Notes: generated from the letters alone by a model not told the origin. A stretch of 64,000 nucleotides of DNA from Parasediminibacterium sp046546515 (GCF_046546515.1 NZ_JBKHKJ010000016.1:53937-117936); one strand, 5' to 3'; numbered from the stretch's first letter, positions 20,421 to 29,343 are shown. A program made the numbers and translations.

Positions 20421-20470
20421 CCACAAAGTCAGCAAGGCTCAAAGAGCCACTAAGAAAAAATATAGCACTT
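20421..20470. repeat. Dispersed CCACGAAG-type repeat, copy 2
   Basis: CCACAAAGTCAGCAAGGCTC then AAAGAGCCACTAAGAAAAAA. The following stretch up to 20530 also resembles the DNA downstream of the intact GH39, so this copy was probably duplicated together with the GH39 gene. Confidence 0.65.
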
Positions 20471-20531
20471 AGCGAAAGGACGTTTGCAATACTCGCTACA
20501 AATGGCAGGATATAAATATCTTTTTAGGCAT

Positions 20532-20747
20532 TTACCCTTCTATCAACACACAATTCCAAGGTTGTATTGTCCTTTCCCATTTCAAAACATCCTGGGCATC
20601 AGTTTTAATTGTTTCTTTTAAAGTGGCATTGGCATGAGCGCTTAAGCTATTTATTGGTGTTATTTTTTGTGCATCTAGCAAAGACGGTATAAACGCAACA
20701 CCTGATAAAGCAATAAAACTGTTCTTAAAAAAACGCCTTCTTTCCTT
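20532..20747 (-). pseudogene. Relic of a second GH39 gene: first and last 35 codons joined in frame
   Basis: The minus strand reads ERRRFFKNSFIALSGVAFIP..ITPINSLS and continues without a break into AHANATLKETIKTDAQ..LKWERTIQPWNCVLIEG and a stop. The first part matches residues 2-36 and the second the last 35 or so residues of the GH39 at 15627-17282. About 480 codons are missing between them. The start ATG is replaced by AAG. The relic lies immediately downstream of a decayed IS1-family element on its 5' side. It has no catalytic domain and is surely not functional as an enzyme. Confidence 0.9.
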
Positions 20748-20776
20748 GAAAAACTTTAATTATAATAGAATGGTTT

Positions 20777-21559
20777 GGTAATGGTACAATATAGTTATTA
20801 TTATTTCTTTTATACATGAAAGCATTTATTATGTTATCATTTTTACGAATATGTCACAATTGTCAAAGTCCCAATATCATCCTAAATGGTAAAAATGCGT
20901 ACAACAACAGTGTTACCGTTGTAAAGATTGCAATATAACGCGTGTTTTGGATTACCGTCAACCCAGCCGCGTCCTAGATATGGAACAAATATCCCGTACC
21001 TACACGTAAACGAGCAGTTTCCGTTCAACAGGCCGTATTTTTGACGTGAGTCATGTTTCTATTTTAAGGTGGTAAAAAAAATGCCCAGTCGTTGCCCGAT
21101 TTTAAATCAACCATCATCCCTGCCGAAAAAGGAAACTCAATTTTAGAAGTGGACGAAGTGTTTACTTTTTTCTTGTTTAAAATTTACCATATAAGTATAT
21201 GGATAGCACAATGCAGGCGAACAAGGCAAATTGTTTCTTTCTTCCTTGGGGATGGAAGCATGGCTTCTTGCAAAGAGATGTGGCGAAATCTGCCGTATGA
21301 CTATTTAAAATGCAACATCTTTTCTGATTTCTGGAAAGCCTATAATTGTATCCCCGAGAAAACCCACAAAAAAGTGGGCAATGAAACAGGGGAAACAGCA
21401 CATATCGAAAGGCATAATAACACCATAAGGCAACGATTTATCAGATTGGTACGCAAAAGTCTTTCATTCTCAAAAAAGGAATATATGCTAAACCTTCATT
21501 TTAAACTTTGGGCTTATTACTACAACCTTAAACATAAATAAATATATTGTACCACTACC
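20777..21559 (+). mobile_element. Decayed IS1-family insertion sequence
   Basis: Length is 783 bp, close to the 768 bp of classical IS1. The ends are inverted repeats: GGTAATGGTACAATATA at 20777-20793, and at 21543-21559 the reverse complement of GGTAGTGGTACAATATA, one mismatch in 17. The interior codes for a broken IS1 transposase on the plus strand. No target duplication could be seen. The right end stops 6 bp before the stop codon of the beta-helix lipoprotein gene, and the left end is about 30 bp from the GH39 relic. Confidence 0.88.
20831..21541 (+). pseudogene. Frameshifted IS1-family transposase
   Basis: From ATG 20831 the reading starts MLSFLRICHNCQSPNIILNG and gives a CxxC zinc-ribbon half. 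The second half (QQCYRCKDCNITRV) is in another frame, and a helix-turn-helix stretch near 21000-21090 (AVSVQQA, then KKNAQSLPDF) is again shifted and carries stops. From 21092 the original frame is restored and gives the intact catalytic half: LEVDEVF (first Asp), NIFSDFWKAYN (second Asp), ETGETAHIERHNNTIRQRF (Glu), ending LKLWAYYYNLKHK. Total length would be about 236 residues, as expected for IS1. At least two compensating frameshifts make it inactive unless recoded. Confidence 0.87.
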
Positions 21560-21565
21560 AAAAAT

Positions 21566-23008
21566 TTAATGCCTGTTGCCAGTTCCGTTAAATTGGTAGC
21601 AGCCAATATCGCTACCAGGGAGCGTAAATTCCGTTACACCATAAATAGGGTCGGTAGGCACTACCTGTAAGGGCGAGAAGCCTTTAAAGCCAATTCCAAT
21701 ACAAGGCGAACTGGCCTGAAGACCAAAGTTAAAGTTGCCAATGGCGTTGATGTCGCCTAAATTATAACCACCTTTTACAGGCAATGGATAGTTCAGAAAC
21801 AAAGGATTGCCTACTTGTACCGCAGAACTGCCATCGTAGGATGCATCTGGCTGGTAGTTGTAATTGGCAGGGAGGTATGTAAATGGGTTGGGGAAATCGG
21901 TAGCTACTGGCTTGGTGACGGAACCTGGCGTAAAAGGGATAAACTCGTTGGCTACGGAAAGGCTATCTGCCCAATAATAATTGTACCCATAATTGCCATT
22001 ATACATATATGCCGTGTCTGGCAAAAGAGTACTAAGCCTTAACCCATATTTACAATTCACCATCAAGTTATTAAAAACCCTGCCCCTTGCACTGTTCTCA
22101 TAATTGATAGACCCGCCTTTTGTGCTGGCGTTCCTATACCCTGAATTGACAATGGTATTGTTGTAGGCATCTACGTTGCAGGTGGGCACCCCTGCAACTG
22201 CACCGGAGTTGGCCGCTTTTAGTGAGTTGGTAGCACCGCCTACGCATAAATTATAGGCGAGTACCCCTACCCCACCTGATTTAATGTTCAAGCCATCGTT
22301 GCTGGATTTGCCACATTTTTCAAACGTGCTACGCATAATGGCAAATTTGCCGCCACCCCCACCTACACGGATGGCATCGTTGATACACCCATATACCCAG
22401 GAGTCTTCAAAAACCAAATAGCCTTTGGTATTAGAGAAAAAAACAGCATACCCATTGTCTGTTTGCTTTTGACCAGACACGCTAAAATATTGCGAATTAG
22501 CAACACCCCCAGTATATCCGGCAAGCGAACCCACATATTCCAAATGTGTCCATTTAAAGACAAGGTAATTGCATGTAACATCTGCCGCCACGCCTTTCCA
22601 AAGTCCGGCAAATGCAGAGTCCTTGGAGGCTTTGTAGCCAATCTTGGGGTTATCGGTTTTGGTTTGCCCTGCCACTGTAAACCATATAGGGTTTTCCTTT
22701 GTGCCTAGGGAAAATAAGTTTCCTTTTACTATAACGCCTGCTTGGTTTTGGAAAATCAACTTCACGCCAGGCTGGATGGTAAGTGATTTGCCTGTATCTA
22801 CCAATATATCGCAACTAATAATATAGGTTTTCCCAGCAAGCATGGTACCTGAAATACTTCCACACAAAGGCACTGAGTCTGTAATAGGTACTACCGCTAC
22901 GGGTACTGCCGGGGCAATGTTATTGTTGTCTGTACTAAACTTTGTACAAGAACATATTTGCCAGATAACACAAACAAATAATAGGTCCATTAAAAATTTA
23001 TAGTTCAT
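21566..23008 (-). CDS. Surface lipoprotein with right-handed beta-helix, partner of the TonB receptor
   Basis: 480 residues. The N-terminus is a lipoprotein signal with a candidate lipid-anchor Cys at 21 (WQICSCTKFS). The body looks like a right-handed parallel beta-helix: a GKTYIISCDILVDTGKSLTIQPGVKLIF opening, then repeated short strands with N/G turns (ALRVGGGGGKFAIMRST-like coils, YNNTIVNSGYRNAS, RVFNNLMVNCKYGLRL). The pattern is that of choice-of-anchor and parallel beta-helix proteins, which may bind or cleave polysaccharides; no catalytic residues were identified. The gene starts 24 bp after the TonB-dependent receptor stop, so the two form an operon. This is the position usually held by SusD, and the protein may serve as the surface glycan-binding partner. 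The activity is unknown. Confidence 0.85.
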   Translation of the reverse strand: MNYKFLMDLLFVCVIWQICSCTKFSTDNNNIAPAVPVAVVPITDSVPLCGSISGTMLAGKTYIISCDILVDTGKSLTIQPGVKLIFQNQAGVIVKGNLFSLGTKENPIWFTVAGQTKTDNPKIGYKASKDSAFAGLWKGVAADVTCNYLVFKWTHLEYVGSLAGYTGGVANSQYFSVSGQKQTDNGYAVFFSNTKGYLVFEDSWVYGCINDAIRVGGGGGKFAIMRSTFEKCGKSSNDGLNIKSGGVGVLAYNLCVGGATNSLKAANSGAVAGVPTCNVDAYNNTIVNSGYRNASTKGGSINYENSARGRVFNNLMVNCKYGLRLSTLLPDTAYMYNGNYGYNYYWADSLSVANEFIPFTPGSVTKPVATDFPNPFTYLPANYNYQPDASYDGSSAVQVGNPLFLNYPLPVKGGYNLGDINAIGNFNFGLQASSPCIGIGFKGFSPLQVVPTDPIYGVTEFTLPGSDIGCYQFNGTGNRH

Positions 23009-23032
23009 TACTATTGCTTTACTTTTAAGAAA

Positions 23033-25897
23033 TTATAGCCTGTACCTCACTCCCAATAAATAGGATGTTTTAAAAATATCTTGCTGCACAAAAATCTCCT
23101 TGCCTGGCTTGTCCTGAAATGGAAGGGCATTGGTGTTTTTAGCAGAATTGTAATAAGGATTTTTTATAAAATACCTTGTATGCTCGTTGGTGAGGTTTAT
23201 TATTTTACCATATACTTCTACCTTTTTTACTATCTTTTTTGTAAACGAAAAGTCTAGCTGGCCAAAAGGTGACTGCCAAGTATCCAAATTGTAATAAGAA
23301 TTTACCAATTGTATGCGCTCGCCCGTATAAACATAAGCCAACTGCATGTCCAACCCTAGTTTATTATTATCCTTGAACAACAACGATACATTGCCAATAT
23401 GTTGGGCTTGCCCTTGTAATGGCCTTGTTTGGTTAACAGAATCTGTCCTGCTTCCACTAAGTGCATCAATAGTAAAATAATTTTTACTGGTAGTGGTAGC
23501 GCTGTGCGTGTAGGTATAGTTGGCACTTATGCCAAACTTGCCTAAATAGTGTACTATTAAAAATTCTAACCCTGCATTGGTAACATTGCCCACATTGGTA
23601 GGTGTTAAGATATTCGTTCCTGGGGATGAAGTATTACCCGTTATATTAGAGTGGCTGAACGTAACCTCTATTGGATTGTAAATCTTTTTTACAAAAGCTC
23701 CTATCAATAACTGCCCAGCCCCTTTTTTGGGATATATTTCAAAGCGTATATCATAGTTATCCGCAGTAGTGTGTTTTAAATAAGGGTTGCCTTGTTGCGC
23801 ATAAGCTTCTGTTTCAGACGCAGGAATTAAGGAAGGAAGTATTTCGGCAAAAGACGGCCTTATGAAACTCCTAAAATAAGATGCCCTAATGCTTTGGCGG
23901 CTATTAAGGCTATATTTCAAATGCAGGCTTGGCAAGAAATCATAATAATAAATATGCCCATACTTTGTAGTCAATATAGGTATAAGGTCGGTAGTATAAT
24001 GTTGGTCGGTATTCTCGAAGCGTACACCACCCAATATCTGCAAGTTAGTAGTTGCCATAAACTTAAATTGCGCATAAGCAGCGGCAACGTCTTCGGTTAT
24101 GGAAAAGTTACGGGCTGTACCTGTGGTACCAGATGCAGGATTGCTATTTGTTGGGTTAAACTGGTAATGAAAAGAATCTAAATCTGTAATAATTTGCGCA
24201 CTATTGCCAGAAACCGACAATGAGTAGGTTCTATAAAAGTTCTCCCTTGTTTTTTCACGGAACATGCCGCCAAAACCAAACTCAACATCCCTATGGGCAA
24301 TATTTCTTTTTAGAGTCAAATTAATATACCCAGCAACATCTTGGTCTTTATTATGCGACCAAGTGTGCTTTAAAGAAGCCGGCTTGCCAGAGTCGGCAGG
24401 ATAATACTGAATAGGAAACCCCGGTTTTTGGTAACTAGCATCGTACCCGTAAGATGCCAAATCTGGTTGCTGCTGCTTGGCTAATGAATAAGTTGCACTC
24501 CAATCCAACATTACCCTATTGGCCAACTTGTGCTCACCATGTAAAGTGGTGTTGTAAATAGATTGTATGCGCCAACCTGTTCTTGTACTGTAAGAAACAG
24601 CTCCCGGGGTTGCATTTACATCCGTATCCCCTTGTACCCTTGTTTGAAATTCGTCCAAGTGTACAAACAAATTGTACAAGGAAATTTTGTTTCGATTGTT
24701 GATGATGTAGTCGAACTTGTTGTTTAATGCAAACCGCTTTTGCCCTGTGGAAATGGTATTTTTAAATACCTGATCCAAAACAGGATAGTTATTGATAGTT
24801 GCGCCACTTACACCATAAGCATTACCAATAATTCTGGATCCAGGATATTGGGTAATCAATGTTTGGTCAGTACCGCGGAAAAAGCTTTGATAGCTAAGGC
24901 TCAATACAAAACCCAGTTTTTTATGGAAATAGCGGTTGCCAAAAGTCAGTCCTGTTTGAAGGTTAAAAGGCTGTTTCCTAGGTGTAAGTTTCAAGTTGTT
25001 TGTAGTGAAGGAAGAGTCTGTAGCATTACCGCCATTTGTTAATTCATAAGGCGATTTTTTATTGATGCCGCCATGCGGGAAGGAAGCATAAGGGCGGTCG
25101 TTGAACAAGGTATTGCCACCACCCGCAGCAAAAACCCTGAATTCTTCTTTGTTGGGTGCATCCTTCATTACCAGGTTCATCACGCCACCAATGGCATTGC
25201 CTTCCATGTTAGGCGTTAATGCTTTTACCACTTCCAGCCTTTGCAAAATATCCGAAGGGAATAGGTTCATAGGCACATACCTAAACCTATCATCAGGGCT
25301 GGGGATGGGTATGCCATTGATTAGGGTAGTATTGTACCGCTGATCCATACCACGGATAATGGCATATTTGCCCTCGCCACTGCTGCTCGACTGAAAAGAA
25401 ACCCCGCTCATCCGTTGCAAGGAATTGGCAACAGTAACATCAGGCGATAACTCAATGGTTTTGGCAGACATCACATTTTCCAACGCATCATTGTTTTTTT
25501 CTATCCTTCTAGCCGAATTGTCCGATTCTTTATTGCCGTTGGTAGTTACCTGTACTTCATCCAATTCGCTGGTAGCTTCTTCTAATGATTGACCGATAAC
25601 TACTACATCATTTGGCGTTTTAATACGCACATCGGCAATGGCAACAGTTTTATAACCTGTGAATATTACTTTTAAATGGTAACTCCCTACGCGTACATTC
25701 TTAAAAGTATAGGAACCATCTAGGTTTACATTGGTGGTTATTTTCTTTTTGCCCCCTTCCAGCACCACAGTGGCGCCTACCAATGGCTCGCCCGTTTTAC
25801 TATCAGTTACTTTTCCTTTTACAATACCTGCAAAAACAGCCGTTGAAAAAACAATACATCCTAGAAGCAACCAAAGCCTTGTGTAAAACTGGGGCAT
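23033..25897 (-). CDS. TonB-dependent outer membrane receptor
   Basis: 954 residues from ATG 25897 (MPQFYTRLWLLLGCIVFSTAVFA, a signal peptide preceded by an AT-rich leader). An in-frame upstream start at 26074 would add 59 residues with no signal character and is rejected. Residues about 24-105 form a carboxypeptidase-like regulatory domain (GKVTDSKTGEPLVGATVVLE). A plug domain follows (ELSPDVTVANSLQRMSGVSF, YAIIRGMDQRYNTTLINGIP), then a 22-strand barrel ending FKTSYLLGVRYRL. It imports a ligand across the outer membrane using TonB energy. It lacks an adjacent SusD, and the plug resembles receptors outside the classical SusC group. Cotranscribed with the beta-helix lipoprotein. An 11-bp repeat block lies 156-436 bp upstream. 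Confidence 0.93.
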   Translation of the reverse strand: MPQFYTRLWLLLGCIVFSTAVFAGIVKGKVTDSKTGEPLVGATVVLEGGKKKITTNVNLDGSYTFKNVRVGSYHLKVIFTGYKTVAIADVRIKTPNDVVVIGQSLEEATSELDEVQVTTNGNKESDNSARRIEKNNDALENVMSAKTIELSPDVTVANSLQRMSGVSFQSSSSGEGKYAIIRGMDQRYNTTLINGIPIPSPDDRFRYVPMNLFPSDILQRLEVVKALTPNMEGNAIGGVMNLVMKDAPNKEEFRVFAAGGGNTLFNDRPYASFPHGGINKKSPYELTNGGNATDSSFTTNNLKLTPRKQPFNLQTGLTFGNRYFHKKLGFVLSLSYQSFFRGTDQTLITQYPGSRIIGNAYGVSGATINNYPVLDQVFKNTISTGQKRFALNNKFDYIINNRNKISLYNLFVHLDEFQTRVQGDTDVNATPGAVSYSTRTGWRIQSIYNTTLHGEHKLANRVMLDWSATYSLAKQQQPDLASYGYDASYQKPGFPIQYYPADSGKPASLKHTWSHNKDQDVAGYINLTLKRNIAHRDVEFGFGGMFREKTRENFYRTYSLSVSGNSAQIITDLDSFHYQFNPTNSNPASGTTGTARNFSITEDVAAAYAQFKFMATTNLQILGGVRFENTDQHYTTDLIPILTTKYGHIYYYDFLPSLHLKYSLNSRQSIRASYFRSFIRPSFAEILPSLIPASETEAYAQQGNPYLKHTTADNYDIRFEIYPKKGAGQLLIGAFVKKIYNPIEVTFSHSNITGNTSSPGTNILTPTNVGNVTNAGLEFLIVHYLGKFGISANYTYTHSATTTSKNYFTIDALSGSRTDSVNQTRPLQGQAQHIGNVSLLFKDNNKLGLDMQLAYVYTGERIQLVNSYYNLDTWQSPFGQLDFSFTKKIVKKVEVYGKIINLTNEHTRYFIKNPYYNSAKNTNALPFQDKPGKEIFVQQDIFKTSYLLGVRYRL

Positions 25898-26052
25898 TTT
25901 ATTTAAAATTTCGGCGAAAGTATTGGTAAGGCTTGTGCAAATAATGCCATTTGCAAATGGTAACAATTTGGTAATAAGGGGATGAGGGATTGTTACTGCC
26001 CACCAGATAAGCAAGGCCTTTTTGGTTTTAAAGCACGCAACTTCAGTTGTTA

Positions 26053-26333
26053 ATATAGTTTCAGTTTTTGCCAATTTGAGGTCATTTTTCTATGCTAGCG
26101 TTTTTCAAAACTCATGTACTTTAATGTAACCCATTGATTTTCAACAACATTTTCAATTTTTCATGCGTATTTTGTGCGTATTTTGTGCTTACTTTATGCT
26201 TACTTTATGCGTGTTTTGTGCCTATTTTATGCTTATTTTGAGCGTATTTCTGCTCACTTTTTGAGCATAAATTCAAACCCTTGTTTTGGCAAAAACTACT
26301 ATTTTAATATTACATAAAAAAGAACTACGATTT
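26053..26333. repeat. Homologous intergenic block A with an 11-bp tandem array
   Basis: This stretch is homologous to 62310-62577. The order shared is: TTTCAGTTTTTGCCA, then GTAACCCATTGATT(T/A)TCAACAA, then an array, then TTAATATTA and AACTACGAT. Both blocks lie upstream of a minus-strand gene. The array (26165-26241) is seven units of exactly 11 bp with consensus GCKTAYTTTRT, then a 10-bp GCGTATTTCT and two weaker units to 26273. Each unit carries a T-tract, so the tracts recur about once per helical turn. Confidence 0.8.
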
Positions 26334-26433
26334 GGTTTTCGGTAATTTGTCTACGTTGCTTCGCACCATCCGTTACGCCAAATATTGGACAAAGATATAC
26401 TAAATTTATTAGCAGTTTGAAAAGTTATTATTG

Positions 26434-26689
26434 CAGGGCAAACGCATCAAAATTTAATCTGCCCCTAATTGCCTACTTTATTCAAAAATACCTCTTTTCA
26501 GTCCTTTTGCCTCGTAGCCGGCGGGCTTCGTCCTGGCAACGCCACTCTATTTTATCTTTTGAAAAAAATATGCTGCGCATTTTTTTCAATTTTGGCTGTG
26601 CCAAAACCGGATAAAATAAGGTGTCTTATGCCAGGACTGGTGTCAAACTCTAAGATTCGAGCAAAAAGAATTTTGATGCGTTTACCCTG
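26434..26689. mobile_element. 256-bp hairpin MITE-like element with 10-bp target duplication
   Basis: The ends are 21-bp inverted repeats beginning CAGGG (26434-26454 and 26669-26689, one mismatch). Perfect direct repeats GTTATTATTG flank it at 26424-26433 and 26690-26699. The interior is itself largely self-complementary (GTCCTGGCA/TGCCAGGAC; TATTTTATC/GATAAAATA; TGAAAAAAATATGC/GCATTTTTTTCA), so the whole element can fold into one long stem with its tip near 26571. It has no coding capacity. CAGGG ends with 8-10 bp duplications fit the ISAs1 family of insertion sequences, so this may be a non-autonomous derivative. Confidence 0.85.
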
Positions 26690-26756
26690 GTTATTATTGA
26701 TGGCAGGGTAAATTTGCTTGTGGGATATTGTTGGATTTATTTTGGACTCGGTTCGT

Positions 26757-26779
26757 GAGGATACGAACCGGGGCGGAGG
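26757..26779. other. Short hairpin CGGTTCGT/ACGAACCG
   Basis: An 8-bp perfect stem with a 6-base loop lies between the MITE-like element and the terminator of the 26900 gene. There is no T-run next to it. Role unknown. Confidence 0.4.
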
Positions 26780-26799
26780 CTATGGAGTGAATATATAAA

Positions 26800-26862
26800 T
26801 AAAACAACCCGGGTTTTGCAACGGAGGCATATTACCTATCATCATTGCAAAAAACCGGGTTG
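26800..26862 (-). terminator. Rho-independent terminator of the 26900 gene
   Basis: Arms CAACCCGGGTTTTGCAA (26805-26821) and TTGCAAAAAACCGGGTTG (26845-26862) pair almost perfectly around a 23-base loop. On the minus strand the stem is followed by TTTTATTTATATA, and it starts 38 bp after the stop codon at 26900. Confidence 0.7.
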
Positions 26863-26899
26863 AAACTGCTGATCTTTTCTTATAAATTGAAAATGCTAA

Positions 26900-28882
26900 T
26901 TACATTTTAATGACTTCTTTTACTGTCTTATCTGTACCATTTTGCAAAACAATAAAATATGTGCCTTTTTGCAATGGCTTCATGTCAACCGATAATTGGT
27001 TGCTGGCAAGTTTAGCACTGTGTACTAGTTTTCCGTCTGTGTTATAAATGTTCAGGCTGGCATCTTTAGCAAGCTGTTTATCTAGTTTCACAGTTAGTAA
27101 ATTGCATACTGGATTGGGATACAAATGGTAAACAATTGATGGCACGGCAGCCTCTGCAGCAGCAGCATTCCTTAACGAAGCAACAAACACTTGATTGGTA
27201 ATGACAACCAATTGGGGCATGTTGCTACCATTTTCCTTGCTGTAAAAATCGGTACCAATATTGTTGTTGGTTATAGGGTCTTTTATACATACACTGGCCA
27301 GTTTATCCCCTGCGGCTTGGTTTACAATATAGCCCGTAATATCAAAGTCAACGTAGCCTAATCCTGTAATACTATCTGTTACTAAAGCTGTGCTGTTGTA
27401 AGCAGGCTTATTGTTGTAGGTAATGGTGCTTTCGCCCCAGGTATCATCTGCAACCGAATAAATGGAGCGAGTACTGTTGGCCTCTTTGCTCTTTACATAT
27501 AACCTTATGCGGGCACCTGTAATATTTGCCGGAAGGCTGGCCAAATTAAAACGAAGATACCCTTCCCGATACCCTAACCCTGATGTGCCGGCTTTGGTAA
27601 CGATAGAAGTAGCCGTGCCAAAATTAGTGTCTGCATTTGTGCCCCCCTGCACATAAGCATCTGCCACTGGCGTAAGTGTAGTAGTAGCAGGTGCCAAGGA
27701 ATACGTAAGCGTGCCGTAGCCAAGCTGGTCGTACCCGCCACTATTTGGGTCATAATGCCCGCCGCCACCTTCTGGCCTTACTTTGGCGGCATATTGTGTG
27801 GTATATGTGGCTGGCAAGCCCTTGCGGTTTACATAGTGGTTATACACCATTTCCCAGCAATCTCGCAAAATACCCCTGCCCGTAGCAGCAATAATGGTTT
27901 GGTTTACATTATCGCAGTTATTGTAGGTAGTATAAGGTACTACGTTGTTGGTATCTATATTGTATTTGGCAATGTACTCGCACCCTTTAAAAAACTTGAA
28001 GTCGTTATAGCCATATAAGTCTGTGCCATTGTTCCAAGCCATTTCGCAAATAGGCCCCATTAGCGATACACCCAGTGTATTATGCCCTTGGTCCCGGCCA
28101 CTTTCCTGCCATTGCCCTAGGTTGCCTGGGTACACCCGCCATACAGCACTGTCTATGCAGCCATTGCCATTACCTGTTTTAAAATAATTAACGGCTTCGT
28201 TGTATTTGTTTACGCTATCGCAAAGGATACCAATAGCCATGATAGATGCCATGTTGCACAAATCCCAGTTTGCCCAATAGTGGGTAACACAAGCACCATT
28301 ATGGGTAGTAAGGAAAGTATGGTTCATTGGGTAAAACACCGTAAGCATCATTGTTTTGAAAGTATTGAAATTAGCCGTGGACCAACCGCTATAGCCACGC
28401 ATAATTTCTGCCACATTGGCTATTTGATAGCCATAAATACCAGCGGCCAAGTACTTATCTGAGGTGCCTGTGATTACTTTTAGCGTGGAACCCCAGCCAT
28501 TCAGTATTTGCACGGCTTTGTCGGCACAGGTAGTATTTCCAGATACTTGCCAACGCAAGGCATTGGCATAAGCAGCTGCAATATCATTGTACAATTTATT
28601 ATAGTTTTCAGGATACCCTGTTCCCCTATAAACGGTGTCTTTTGGCCCCTGCATGGTATAGGTGGAGGAAGAATGGGTATTGGCAAGCAAAGCGTGCCAG
28701 CCAGACAACCAAGGCTCGGTACTATCTGCCACCATTGTTTTCATGCGGTTGAAATCAGACTGCTTGTGCATGGCACAAGGGTGGGAGAAAGTTTGTGCCT
28801 GTATTGTTTGGCAGCACACTAGGCATAGTAAAAAGAACATTTTTCTAAACGTAACAATAGAACTAGTATTATATTTTTTCAT
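26900..28882 (-). CDS. Secreted alginate-lyase-superfamily protein with CBM96-like and T9SS domains
   Basis: 660 residues from ATG 28882 (MKKYNTSSIVTFRKMFFLLCLVCCQTIQAQ, signal peptide). The longer in-frame start at 28936 has no signal character. Residues about 30-390 are an alpha/alpha-toroid lyase domain with YTMQGPKDTVYR, WANWDLCNMASIMAIGILCD and QWQESGRDQGHNTLGVSLMGPICEMAW; the RDQGH motif probably holds active-site residues. About 400-560 is a DNRLRE/CBM96-like domain (VADAYVQGGTNADTNFGTATSIV). The C-terminus is a T9SS sorting domain (VYHLYPNPVCNLLTVKL). The protein is therefore likely exported to the surface. It is distantly related to the 17362 product. Substrate would be a uronate-rich polysaccharide; glucuronan is a possibility for this group. 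Confidence 0.88.
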   Translation of the reverse strand: MKKYNTSSIVTFRKMFFLLCLVCCQTIQAQTFSHPCAMHKQSDFNRMKTMVADSTEPWLSGWHALLANTHSSSTYTMQGPKDTVYRGTGYPENYNKLYNDIAAAYANALRWQVSGNTTCADKAVQILNGWGSTLKVITGTSDKYLAAGIYGYQIANVAEIMRGYSGWSTANFNTFKTMMLTVFYPMNHTFLTTHNGACVTHYWANWDLCNMASIMAIGILCDSVNKYNEAVNYFKTGNGNGCIDSAVWRVYPGNLGQWQESGRDQGHNTLGVSLMGPICEMAWNNGTDLYGYNDFKFFKGCEYIAKYNIDTNNVVPYTTYNNCDNVNQTIIAATGRGILRDCWEMVYNHYVNRKGLPATYTTQYAAKVRPEGGGGHYDPNSGGYDQLGYGTLTYSLAPATTTLTPVADAYVQGGTNADTNFGTATSIVTKAGTSGLGYREGYLRFNLASLPANITGARIRLYVKSKEANSTRSIYSVADDTWGESTITYNNKPAYNSTALVTDSITGLGYVDFDITGYIVNQAAGDKLASVCIKDPITNNNIGTDFYSKENGSNMPQLVVITNQVFVASLRNAAAAEAAVPSIVYHLYPNPVCNLLTVKLDKQLAKDASLNIYNTDGKLVHSAKLASNQLSVDMKPLQKGTYFIVLQNGTDKTVKEVIKM

Positions 28883-29257
28883 ATTTAGGCAAATTGATGG
28901 TGAAGTATTTTTTATTCTTTGATTGATTATGGGCATAACTATAACATGCCCTGTTTAGGGCAAAACCACAAATGACCAATCTATAATTGACTTCTAACAG
29001 GGGCAATACGGTTGCTTATCCCAAATAGCAAGCATCGGCAAAACAATATAACAGGAGAATATGGAGGCACTTGGCTTGGGCATATTACCGCATCGTATTA
29101 AAGCTAGGGCGGGCGAATATCTTTCATATTGGCAAATCGTTTTTATTAAAAAAAAGGCAGCAATATTTTCTTTCCTAAAAAGCACAATCGATTAAGCAAA
29201 ATAAAAGTATAATTTTGATTTAAACAAAAAAAAATTTAGAAAGGATTTAGTATAAGT

Positions 29258-29300
29258 AAAAATGGAATGAACCCCGCAATTAAGGTTCATTCCATTTTTT
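29258..29300 (-). terminator. Strong hairpin terminator, probably of the heparinase-type gene
   Basis: AAAAATGGAATGAACC (29258-29273) and GGTTCATTCCATTTTT (29284-29299) form a perfect 16-bp stem around a 10-base loop, with A/T runs on both sides, so it can work in both directions. The nearest upstream gene on the minus strand ends at 29533, some 230 bp away, with a 173-bp MITE between. Confidence 0.8.
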
Positions 29301-29343
29301 AGCTTTGCATTGTTTTCCACTTAGAAGCAGCAGCAATAATTAA

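Noticed and set aside
25898..26074. Upstream extension of the TonB receptor (59 residues)
   Set aside because: It precedes a clear signal peptide and has no signal or domain character; part of it lies in the repeat block.
26165..26273. Possible CRISPR array
   Set aside because: Units are 11 bp without spacers, and no cas genes are present in the window.
28994..29185. Minus-strand ORF of 63 codons
   Set aside because: No ribosome binding context, no similarity recognised, AT-rich intergenic DNA.
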